NCBI GenBank assembly: GCA_029448655.1 | Contig: JACCLO010000001.1 | Span: 3,224,001 to 3,288,000 of the forward strand | Length of the DNA: 64,000 nucleotides | DNA from: Wolfiporia cocos | Lineage: Eukaryota; Basidiomycota; Agaricomycetes; Polyporales; Phaeolaceae | Direction: 5' to 3' | Shown here: positions 1-9,266 of the stretch, piece after piece | Numbering within the stretch: the stretch's first letter is position 1 | Layout: each line of letters starts with the position of its first letter | Made by a program: the position numbers and the translations under genes | The notes under the pieces: model-generated | Database searches by the model: none | What the model saw: the letters and a program-made list of their open reading frames with translations, nothing else | Told to the model about the DNA's origin: nothing

Positions 1-1034
1 TCATAGTACTGGCGAAGGACGGCGAGAGAATTCCCCAATTGATGCGCTCTGTCGGATAGAAATTAGACATGAGATCAACACGACTTCTGTGACAACCTAC
101 CCTTCAGCACCAAGCAAGCTAGCAATCTTGCCTCGGGAAATAGCATTCTTGACGTCCTCAGATGTGTAGACAAGCTCAAATACCTGTCGTCAAGCCCATC
201 GGACTTGAGTGCTGAACACTACAGAAATTTAGGAAGTGTAGCACCTACTTCAGAATATTTCTTAATCAACAACTTCGAGACATCAATTTGTTCGAGGGTA
301 TCACTGTCATTAGAGTTAGAGTTAGAATGATAACAGTTCTTCATGACTTATAGTGTAAGCTATGCACAACATACCGGACGCGCCATGTGGCGTTGAGGAA
401 GTCTTCTCCCTCGTCCAGTCCAGCGTGCGCGGGGCACGCTGTGTAAACCGACCTGAGAACACATGAGCCCAACACAATATAGATGACAAATATTCACGCA
501 CCAGAAGAAACCACCAACTTGGCCTTTCCTCAGGCGGGGTATATCAACGTGCCCGGGGGTAGGGGTATATAGGTCAAAATCCGAGACATTGTTTCCGTAA
601 GTCATCCGAGCAAACTCTGGTAGATCTGCGAACCTCATGACCGTCAGTGACAACGATCGTTTCTACAAGCGAAAATTTCTCACCAATGTGTCCATCCTGT
701 ACGCGAGTATCGGGTCCTGGCTTGATCAATGCTCAGGAGTCCAGAGAGCGAGGTTGCTCACGATGACCGGTGCCGCCTCGAGCACCCTCCGCGCAGCTTG
801 CTGAGGGTCCTTGGGCAGCGCACCCGCGTAGTGGCCTATCTTCTCCCACAGAAACAGCATACAGACTATTCCGGCAACAAACAGGACAGTCAGGACGAGG
901 TGGGTGACAGCGCGAACCGTCGCAGCGCGCCGCTTAGCCGCGCTCTTGGCAGCGAGCTCGACACTGATGTCGCGAGCGAGGTTGGCATCGGATATAGAGC
1001 GCAAGAGTGGTTCGCTCTCTCCGTTAGTGGCCAT
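1..1034 (-). CDS. Membrane dipeptidase (peptidase M19), 3' part outside window
   Basis: Zinc-dependent dipeptidase of the renal/membrane dipeptidase family, which cleaves dipeptides. Exons on the minus strand: 1034-762, 696-684, 625-502, 452-375, 303-249, 183-101, 48-1 (partial), all with GT-AG borders and consistent phase. About 225 residues are visible. The N-terminus has a short cytosolic head and one membrane segment around residues 45-66, so it is a type II anchored enzyme. Spliced exons give DGHID, the HxD zinc-binding pair, then PGHVDIPRLRKG and GGFFWS, both family signatures, and GAEGAHQLG, whose Glu matches the bridging metal ligand of human DPEP1. The later zinc histidines lie beyond base 1. 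Exon 2 is only 13 nt and encodes the zinc motif. The start at 1034 is the first Met of the exon carrying the anchor. Family is confident; the substrate is not known. Confidence 0.9.
684..696 (-). other. 13-nt microexon of the dipeptidase gene
   Basis: The minus strand reads tacag, then GATGGACACATTG, then gtgaga. It encodes Asp-Gly-His-Ile and the first base of the following Asp. Skipping it would remove the HxD zinc ligands, and reading through either flanking intron breaks the frame. Confidence 0.85.
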
Positions 1035-2197
1035 GTTGGCGAGGAGTTGGTATTGGGGGCACCCCTGAGTGATGATGATATGATCGGCAGCTGCTGAGGG
1101 AGTGACAGAAGTCGCGACGTCATACCATCCTTAGCACGTGAGCGTGAGGACCCCGGTCGCGTTTCTGGCACTCACGCCTGTGTTGTTTCCTAAACGAGAA
1201 CACCGCCAGTACCTCCACAAGCAAGTGCCCTTATATGTGTGCAATCCGGGAATTCGCGACAAGTCTCTCCCCCAATGTTTTCTGATCAATTCTCCTGACA
1301 TAGAATCCAGCTCCTCTCGCACCTTGACCATCAGGTGAACTATGAACAAGGTCTAGCATGAATCGAGGCCCGTAGAAGATGTTGATTTGCATTCCAAGAA
1401 CACAGCCTTATGCAGACACTCCTTAGCTATCTACACTAATATGTTCTAGAGGCAGCTATAGTAACATTTTACATACCGCTTTGCGCGGCTCATCGTGATT
1501 CTCGACGGGCATCTTATTGGCGATTCTTGAGCTTGATATGCGGCATGCGCACTGACATTTATTTACCTGATTGGAGTGGGTCGTCTGCCTGCGGCTTGAC
1601 CTGCACACCGTCCGAGCTGTGTAAGGCTACGGATTGTTATGACCCACTGGACGTTGTCGACGCTAGAGATGTTGTGGCGCACCCTCGAGTGAGCGTATTT
1701 GTGCGTCAAACAATCTTGCTGGTTCCCTTTCGGCGCGCCGATGGCACAAAGAGCATCATGGCATGCCACATCTCATCCATTTGGGCAGGAGGTACCGCGC
1801 CCTTGCAAAGGATAGCTATATTGGTCGTTGGACAGTGGTTTAGCTGTTGAACCTTCTCATGCGGCGATAAATACTTGACCGTAAAGTACCGTAGCCCGTA
1901 ATATACCCGCCTCACTCGAGCTCATCATGCATACATTCACTCCTCCTGCGTATCATGTCATATGTGGCCTGCAAACAAAAAACATACGTGCGAGGTCGCG
2001 TTCTGCACGTGACGAAACGAAGTGCAAGCCACACGGCAGAAACCGGTGACGTCATTATCCATATCAAGGCGTCGGGGCGTGTCGTCATCGAGAAGGTTGA
2101 AAAGACGAGGCAGCTGCCCAGCGAGCACCTTCCAATTCCCATCCCACACCCACACACAACGCTCACGGCCGCAACTCTATCCACGACCACCATCATC
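1035..2197. promoter_or_regulatory. Divergent intergenic region between the dipeptidase and the mitochondrial protein
   Basis: About 1.16 kb separate two divergently transcribed start codons. I see no convincing coding exon in it. E-box palindromes CACGTG lie at 1135-1140 and 2006-2011, and a full CRE palindrome at 2047-2054. The stretch just upstream of 2198 is rich in C and A, as is common in fungal 5' leaders. Confidence 0.5.
2047..2054. promoter_or_regulatory. CRE palindrome TGACGTCA upstream of the mitochondrial protein gene
   Basis: A perfect TGACGTCA, the ATF/CREB-type bZIP site, lies 144 bp upstream of the start at 2198. A CACGTG box is about 36 bp further upstream. Binding is inferred from the consensus only. 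Confidence 0.4.
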
Positions 2198-3041
2198 ATG
2201 TCCACGGCTGTCCTGCGCACACAGGCTGTTCGCACCCTCGCCGCGCCGTCGCGCACGGCGCCTGCAGTCGCGCGCGCAGCATGCTCGGTGAGTACTCGGC
2301 CAGCCCTCCTCGCGCGCGAGCCACGCGTACTGACAGCGCCGGGGAACACGCAGCGCGCGCGCACGTACGCGACGACGCCCGACCCGACGCACCCCACGGA
2401 CTCGCCGAAGCCGTCGGACGTGCCGACGCCGGAAAAGTCGAACACGATGCTGTGGGCACTCACGGGCGTCACCGCGCTCAGCATCGGCGGGTGGTATTAC
2501 ATGCAGCAAGGCGGGGAGAACATCCACGATAAGCGGAAGGCGGACCAGGAGGAGGCGCTCGCGAAGGCGCGCGAGCTGTCTGACGCGGGGAAGCGCACGG
2601 CGCAGGACGTGGTGCGGGAGGGAGAGAAGGGGTATCAGGATGTGAAGGTGGGTTGGCGACCCCCACCACGGGAAAGCGTGATGTTGACAGGCTCTGCAGG
2701 CGTCAGGGAGCGAGAAGCTCGCAGACGCACGCACTCAGGCGAACTCATATGTGAATGGTACGCGGTCGGCGGTTGAGAACCAGTACAACGCGGCCAAGGG
2801 GGCGGTCGCGAGCTCATACAACGCTGCAGCCAACAGCATTGAGGACGCGGAGGCGCGCGCGAAGGCGACGTATGCCGACGCGAAGCAGAAGGCGGACGCA
2901 ACGACGCAGAGCTGGGGCGCGTGGTTCGGCAGCTGGTTCGGCTGGGGACGCGGCAAGGTGGACGAGGCGAAGCGTGAGGGCGCAGCGGAGGTTGCAGCTG
3001 AGGCGTCAAAGGTTCAGAAGGAGGCGCAGAAGCGTGCGTGA
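2198..3041 (+). CDS. Probable mitochondrial single-span Ala/Lys-rich amphipathic repeat protein
   Basis: Two exons, 2198-2647 and 2700-3041, joined by a 52-nt intron, encode 263 residues. The N-terminus is Arg/Ala/Ser/Thr-rich with almost no acidic residues up to about residue 60, as in mitochondrial targeting peptides. One membrane segment follows at about residues 84-102 (MLWALTGVTALSIGGWYYM). The remainder is charged and helical, with repeated short Ala/Lys/Glu motifs such as YNAAKGAVASSYNAAANS and ARAKATYADAKQKAD, resembling LEA-type 11-mer proteins. It recalls fungal proteins named calcofluor white hypersensitive, but that is from memory. An alternative acceptor at 2690 would add three residues in frame. 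A GT-AG pair at 2288-2336 was not used because removing its 49 nt breaks the frame. Confidence 0.65.
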
Positions 3042-4100
3042 TGATTTGTTGGGAGGTCGACCATCGCGGTGGACGTTGGTGCGAGCTCAGATCCTGTAGT
3101 TTCGCGGATCGTATCGACAACGGATGGACCGGTGAATTTGATTGTATCGTATGTCTCATGTATGTATACAGATAAAATCATCCCGATTCTATCATGAAGC
3201 CACGAATATCAAACAAACGAACACGACAGCCACTGAGCAAGTAACACCATTGCGGGCGGGGAGTCAATTCGTGATTGTTTGTCAAGCCAGCGACACAGGC
3301 AGGAACAGGAGTTCAGAACCAAGACGGGCTCCGGTGTGTCAAGTACGCCTGGCGCTCCCCGATCCGGACCGGCCTGATGTCGGATCAACGCACCTCAGGT
3401 CCAGAGACGCCGAGATCACCTTGCGTGAAGCGTCGCATCTGCACCCATCCACGGCCTTATTCTTCCGCTGGCAGTCCTGTATACCACTATTACTGTGGAA
3501 TATTTTCTTCGAATGCAAGTATGTCTTCTGTATCCAACACGGTGCTGACTGCCCTGCTGAATCCGTATCCAGTCCACTCACGTCGTTCTCGTGGCGCCGA
3601 ATCGGCCTGTTTGGCACAGCCGTACTTTTGATGCACATCAAATAATGTGCACCGGGCAATGCGGTATCTTGGTGACATGATGTGTGCCGCCAGGGCGCCC
3701 TCGTAAACGAAATGATCTGCCAGAGGAGGCTGTACGTGACGGGGCAACTGACTAGAACACCCCATCATGTCTCGATGCCCGCCGACACGACGGGGCTGTG
3801 GGCGTGTTTCGTCTATGCTAGGTGAGCTTCGCCTCGGCAGTCGGTGCAGGACCGTCTGTATAGGAGCGATCGCGACAGCATGAGGAAGGGGGACTCGAAG
3901 CAGAGGTCGCTTGATGCGCCGAGGTCGAACGTGAGACCGCGGTCCACGAGGGCGCGCGATCAAACCTGAGATCGAGCGCGATACGCGAGCGAGGGCACCT
4001 GAAACGATCATCAGGGCACGCGAAACTGCACGACTAGCACCTGCCGCAAGCGCCGCACCGAGTCCCGTCACGGTATGATGCTCGGCGTTTCGCAGGGGGC
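3042..4100. other. Intergenic region, no supported gene
   Basis: A 193-residue open frame lies on the minus strand at 3490-4071. Its composition is Arg/Pro/Ser-rich without any recognisable motif, and I do not call it. The right end is the promoter of the repeat-protein gene. Confidence 0.5.
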
Positions 4101-4105
4101 ACCGG

Positions 4106-4111
4106 TATAAA
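4106..4111 (+). promoter_or_regulatory. TATA box of the secreted repeat-protein gene
   Basis: TATAAA lies about 280 bp upstream of the ATG at 4387. Between them is a leader that ends in a long CT-rich tract, typical of strongly expressed fungal genes. A likely 62-nt intron sits in the leader (4195-4256, gtgagt to tgcag). Confidence 0.6.
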
Positions 4112-4386
4112 GCATGGAGCCCCGTCGCTCTGGTTCTCCAGCTCTCAGCCCTTTCGTTTCAGAGCCAAAGACTTTCAAGTACAGGTACTGGTTGGTGAGT
4201 AGCGCCTCCTACACTCCTCGCCGAGGATGTATGCTGATGGGAGCTGGTCTATGCAGCCTTGCTTGTTTTTTTCTTACTTCGCATCTTTTCACGACTTCTT
4301 GTTGTTCAACTCGACTTTCTTCATCTTTACGACTACCCCCAACACTCACTTTACGACCCCCCTCCCCACACTTAACATCTATCAAC

Positions 4387-5515
4387 ATGCGTGCCACCGT
4401 TGCCATCCCTGTTGCCCTCGCTATTGCTGCCTCGGCTGCCCCCGCCATGGCCGTCAGCTCGTAAGTCCAATCACTAGTTCAGCACAGCCACAGACTAATC
4501 ACATCTGCCACCCAGCTCTTCGATGCCCAGCTCTGAGGCGATCAACTGGAAGACCGTCGGCAAGGACGCGCTCAAGGTCGGCGAGACCGCCGCGTCCATC
4601 GCGCCGCTCTTCTTCCGCCGTGAGCTCGAGAACGAGCTCCTCGCTCGTGCGTACGCCGCCGACTCTTCGGAGGCGATCAACTGGAAGACCGTCGGCAAGG
4701 ACGCGCTCAAGGTTGGCGAGACCGCCGCGTCCATCGCGCCGCTCTTCTTCCGCCGTGAGCTCGAGGACGCGCTCCTCGCGCGTGCCGTCCCCACCGACGC
4801 GTCGGAGGCCATCAACTGGAACGACGTCCTGACCGACGCCGGCGACGTCGCGTCCGTCGCGGGCACCCTGTTCAAGTTCTTCCGCCGCCAGGACGCCGAC
4901 TCCGAGGCGATCAACTGGAAGACCGTCGGCAAGGACGCGCTCAAGGTCGGCGAGACCGCCGCGTCCATCGCGCCGCTCTTCTTCCGCCGTGAGCTCGAGA
5001 ACGAGCTCCTCGCTCGTGCGTACGCCGCCGACTCTTCGGAGGCGATCAACTGGAAGACCGTCGGCAAGGACGCGCTCAAGGTTGGCGAGACCGCCGCGTC
5101 CATCGCGCCGCTCTTCTTCCGCCGTGAGCTCGAGGACGCGCTCCTCGCGCGTGCCGTCCCCACCGACGCGTCGGAGGCCATCAACTGGAACGACGTCCTG
5201 ACCGACGCCGGCGACGTCGCGTCCGTCGCGGGCACCCTGTTCAAGTTCTTCCGCCGCCAGGACGCCGACTCCGAGGCGATCAACTGGAAGACCGTCGGCA
5301 AGGACGCGCTCAAGGTTGGCGAGACCGCCGCGTCCATCGCGCCGCTCTTCTTCCGCCGTGAGCTCGAGAACGAGCTCCTCGCTCGTGCGTACGCCGCCGA
5401 CTCTTCGGAGGCGATCAACTGGAACAACGTCCTGACCGACGTCGGCGACGTCGCGTCCGTCGCGGGCACCCTGTTCAAGTTCTTTAAGCGCAGCCAGCTC
5501 AACGAGCTCGACTGA
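4387..5515 (+). CDS. Secreted tandem-repeat protein, probable Kex2-processed peptide precursor
   Basis: Exons 4387-4460 and 4516-5515 encode about 357 residues. The N-terminus is a clear signal peptide (MRATVAIPVALAIAASAAPA). Almost all the rest is eight repeat modules that each begin SEAINW. Five are 45-residue type A modules (SEAINWKTVGKDALKVGE, then a stretch ending FFRR, then an acidic ELE linker). Three are shorter type B modules (SEAINWNDVLTDAG, ending FFRR or FFKR). The order is A A' B A A' B A B'. Every module carries one dibasic site after a double Phe, matching Kex2 specificity in the late Golgi. This suggests release of similar peptides of about 30-45 residues. I recognise no named family. 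Alternatives are a structural cell-wall protein whose dibasic sites are not cut. The start is the first Met after the CT-rich leader. Confidence 0.8.
4532..5500 (+). repeat. Coding tandem repeat, 369-bp higher-order unit
   Basis: The A-A'-B block recurs with a period of exactly 369 bp, with starts at 4532, 4901 and 5270. The third copy is shortened to A-B'. Copies are nearly identical even at silent positions. One visible difference is ggtcgg versus ggttgg in the KVGE codons. This points to recent duplication or continuing homogenisation by unequal exchange. Confidence 0.9.
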
Positions 5516-6543
5516 GCGGGGCGCGCTGGTGGATATTAAATTATGATTGATGAGGGGTTGGATGATGTATTACTGTAGTCGCGTAGTTGAACCTCACGAA
5601 ATGCGATGGCTTTGGCTGAGGCCTGTGAGCTCACTTAACTTTATCGTGTGATATTGCGCTTGCTGCTATGACCGTCTTGAAGTGTGCATCTTCCTCTTGC
5701 TCCGATGCAGCAAAAAGTTGCTCATACACAGAGCCGCGCAGGGTTATTTCCATTCTCCACTGGAAACTGTATTAGTGCCCCAAACCACCGTGGGCGCTGT
5801 GTGGTAAGATCCGGCTGCTCCCGCACAATGATGAACCACCGCGCATAGCACTCCGATTACAGTACGGACCTACAAGCTATTATGATGACCAAATACGATG
5901 ATTTAGCATGCGATTCAAATAAACTCAGCAAACCACATACATCGATCTTTGCGATCGCAGAAGTGCCATCACAGTAATGTATGTCTTCGCTGACGTTGTA
6001 CTGAATCGAGATCCAGAGCTCAAAGCTCTTAGCGCTGTCGCACATGCAGATACGAGGACTGCTCTAATAGTACGTTATATTATATTATATTATGACGTAA
6101 TGGAATGCACAGGCTGGCATCGTTCTCTTTGACGTAGAGCGGTCAGGGAGTACATGATTATATTCGGAGATAGTGCGCCACAGCTAGTCGATCTTCGGTT
6201 CCGGCGGACCTTCTGGTACAACACTCGAATCCACGCCAATTCCAACCACGAACTGGTGATCGCGTTCTTTTCAAGCGAACCATAGCCAGAGCTGTTCTTT
6301 CGTGATGATCAAGGTGGATTTTGGGTCGCAATGAACTCATGGCTTCGAGGCTTATGCGCGAGACTCGGCATGCCGTTGTGATCAATCATGGCGTCCTGTC
6401 TCAGCCATCGCCTATTGGAAGGCACATTTAGATGTTTTTTTAAAAATTTGACATTGAGGATATAATAGGATACATAGTCCGTTCGTGTCCAGGATAATGC
6501 AACATCGGAGTCCCACAGCTCGATATCGTGAATGTGCCTTTCG
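5516..6543. other. Intergenic region, no supported gene
   Basis: This lies between the 3' end of the repeat-protein gene and the 3' end of the F-box gene. A short tatat-rich run (about 6071-6093) is the only low-complexity feature noticed. Confidence 0.5.
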
Positions 6544-8020
6544 TCAACGGAGATGCTTAGGCCGCCAGTTCATGACGTATGACGCAGGGCGATACTGCAT
6601 CTGTAATGCGTGCCCTACCAGATCAGGGAACCTTCCGTCAAGAGCGCGACGTGCTTCTCTTTCGCCCAGCAGACCCCGATGAACGAAGATGACCTCGCGT
6701 ACCGAGCGCCGAGTGAGTGTTTTGAGGTGATCGTGAATTCGCTTCCATGGCTCCGTCTGAAGCTGATTCGGATCGTACAACCAGATATCGATCACAATCC
6801 TACTGACGTTCAAATTTGCGATTTGAAAAAGTAGCGGAGAGACCCAAGGCAGGACATGACGCTGCAAATCGGAAACCACCAGGTTGAGCGTTCGTAGCCC
6901 AGAATTCTGCGTTAGATCAATTCGTTCGCCAATGTCTGTACGCATATAGTGGCAATTATAGTTAGCTGGCAGGTGAGTATGAGCAGATATGCCATCACGT
7001 ACGAGTGGCCATATTGTACGCCGTGTCGAATTTGCACCCCAACCTGAGATATTGTAGAGATGATCCAAGACCCTTGAGGAAACGACCCGCAAGTGTGGCC
7101 TCTTCAAATTGAACGGAAGGAAGCTCCACGGATCGCAGGTCTAGCGACGTTCGCTGAAGCCAAGGTATGAGTGACTCCGTGTCGCACGACCTGCCTAGGA
7201 CTACAGAGGCAAGCTGTAAGCGTGCGTTGGCCAAAGTAACATCCTCGATTATGGCCGGCGCTATGTGCCGAGGGGTCATATTTGCAACTGGCAACATCCC
7301 GTGTGTCTTAAAGCTGTCCCATGAGACAGTATCGAGGAATAGGTGGGAGAGACGCGGGAATGACAGGACGAGACGTCGGAATGTATCGATGTCAGTGATG
7401 ACTACGCCGAACAGGTGAAGAGTGCCGACTGTGGAGAACTGCGTGAATACGCGGAAACCATCTTTGTCGATGCCTGGGATGCTACTCCATTCAATAGTTT
7501 CGATGCGGAGTGTGTGCAGACGTGGGAGCCTATTGCTCAGCTGCTTCTGCAACAATTTACGAATCCAGTGCTGTGGCCGGCGATTATTTGGATCTCCTTT
7601 GATACGCAAGTCTCGAATGAGCGAGCGTAGTCGACTTTTTGAGATCATGGCTATGAAGCGGTCGAGTGTGGCAGGGCCGTCAATGGTTATGGAGTAGAAG
7701 AGGTGATATTGGCTCGCATGTACCCAAGACCGACTGACCAGAGCGCACGTGCGAAGCATTGCTGGATCTGCATGGTAGTGATCGATTATAGAATCGATCA
7801 TCTCTTGTGGCAAACGAGGATGTTGGGCGGGAAAGTGGGAATGGGCAGAGGGGAAGGCAGAGAGAGAAGAGCGAGTATCAGTATAGAAGAAGCCAGTGGC
7901 CATGCTGGGCGATGGACTGTGAGGGCAGTCTTCGAGGTGCTGGCTTAAATCTTCTGCTGCGTCGATACTGAGTGGCCATTGCGGCGACACCACGTTGCTG
8001 ATATCCTGATTGGAGCACAT
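6544..8020 (-). CDS. F-box domain protein
   Basis: Exons 8020-7003 and 6935-6544 (67-nt intron) encode 469 residues. An F-box begins near residue 66. It has the basidiomycete form, with HPRLPQEMIDSIIDHYHADP followed by LRTCALVSRSWVHASQYHLF. F-box proteins recruit substrates to SCF ubiquitin ligases through Skp1. The rest contains irregular leucine-rich segments (for example SFPRLSHLFLDTVSW) resembling the LRR-like C-termini of this expanded family. The substrate is unknown. The intron join restores frame (AYNMATHIGERIDL), which supports the model. It lies alone, convergent with the repeat-protein gene. Confidence 0.8.
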
Positions 8021-9266
8021 TATTTTAGTGCTGAACTTCGGGCGATCTATGGGCCTTGAGGCCTTTGTGGGGCTAGCGGGGTCTATGCACAGATTTGTGT
8101 AAGCAAAGCATGGGCTCCTGGGGAAGCAGGGATCGATGAGCTGAAGAGGGGCCGTTCCTGGTAAGCAGTTTTGAGCTTTGTAGAGCCATTGTCATGCAGA
8201 GGCTAACCTACCGCTGCAAATCGCTGTCATGATTTAGGGATTGACGGTTTGCCTGTGCTGGTATCGAGGGTGGGAGAAATCGTGAGACGGCACGAACACA
8301 AGCTTCGAAGACAGTGCTTTTATCTGCACGCCACTATTTGAGTAATTTGTGCTGGTTAGCTAGTATGTCGTGTTACGACAGCTTGATTGCAGAGCGGATC
8401 CTGTGTATAATTGCCATTCAGTACGCGCCCTCGTTCCAGAGATCGAGCAATCTCACAGGCCCATGTACCACAACTGTTGAGCACTGGCTGGTGACTTATT
8501 CGTATAGCCTTGTAGGAGGTGTAGGCTGTTCAGCGGGTCCTGTGCTTTGTGCGCGACGCTGGTCAATGAAGTTTAATGTACAGTATCCAATGCCTGTATG
8601 TTCATCACCGTACCGTCGATGTCTGAAATCTATGGCGTGGTACTACGTTGTGAGCCTGATTTCACTACGCGACAACTCTCCTCAAGTGTTACTTATTAAC
8701 CCCTCCTTGATTTCGCAACGAATCACAATTGGCTTTGCCAGGTGCAGGTTGCTGTACCGCTGTACCACACTATGCGATATGTGGTAAATGACCTTCGCTT
8801 TGACGCCAAGATGGCAACTATGGAAGTCGTGCTACCGTTGTTTCGGGTGGATATCTGAGCTGGATATCCGGATATCCGGCATTTACCGACCCCGGCGCTA
8901 CTATCCCTCTCTGGGGAAGTCGGGTGGCCATCCAGCCGAGCTGATTAGGAGCATTGAGCCAGTCAACGAGTCAGTCAATCAGAGACCCACTGGTGCCATT
9001 GTGAACGGTAGCTCAGGCCGCTTTGAACTGTGTGTACGCATGAATGGTGCTACGCGTTCGTCGTAGAATGTAGATCGCAGCCAAGAATCCCTTCTTTCCA
9101 TGACCACGCGCCAGTGAGCTCAAACGGACTAGATTACATTCCATGCCAGACGACTGCAACATACAATACACAATGCGGTATAGAAATGCACAGACTATGA
9201 AGTGGCAACAGCCTCAACATAGCGAGTTTTCTCAGTGATCGGAGGCAAATACAAGTAGGATAGCCT
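8021..9266. other. Intergenic region, no supported gene
   Basis: Several short open frames occur without motifs or splice support. A small direct repeat of ggatatccgg-like words lies near 8850-8880. Confidence 0.5.

Noticed and set aside
3490..4071. A 193-residue open frame on the minus strand
   Set aside because: Arg/Pro/Ser-rich without motifs, overlaps the promoter of the repeat-protein gene, and its composition fits a chance frame in GC-rich sequence.
4495..5502. A 335-residue repetitive open frame on the minus strand opposite the secreted repeat protein
   Set aside because: It is the antisense shadow of the repeat; the plus strand has the signal peptide, the intron and the meaningful repeat.
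8314..8787. A 157-residue open frame on the plus strand
   Set aside because: No motif, no splice partners, and a Cys/Leu/Ser-rich chance composition.
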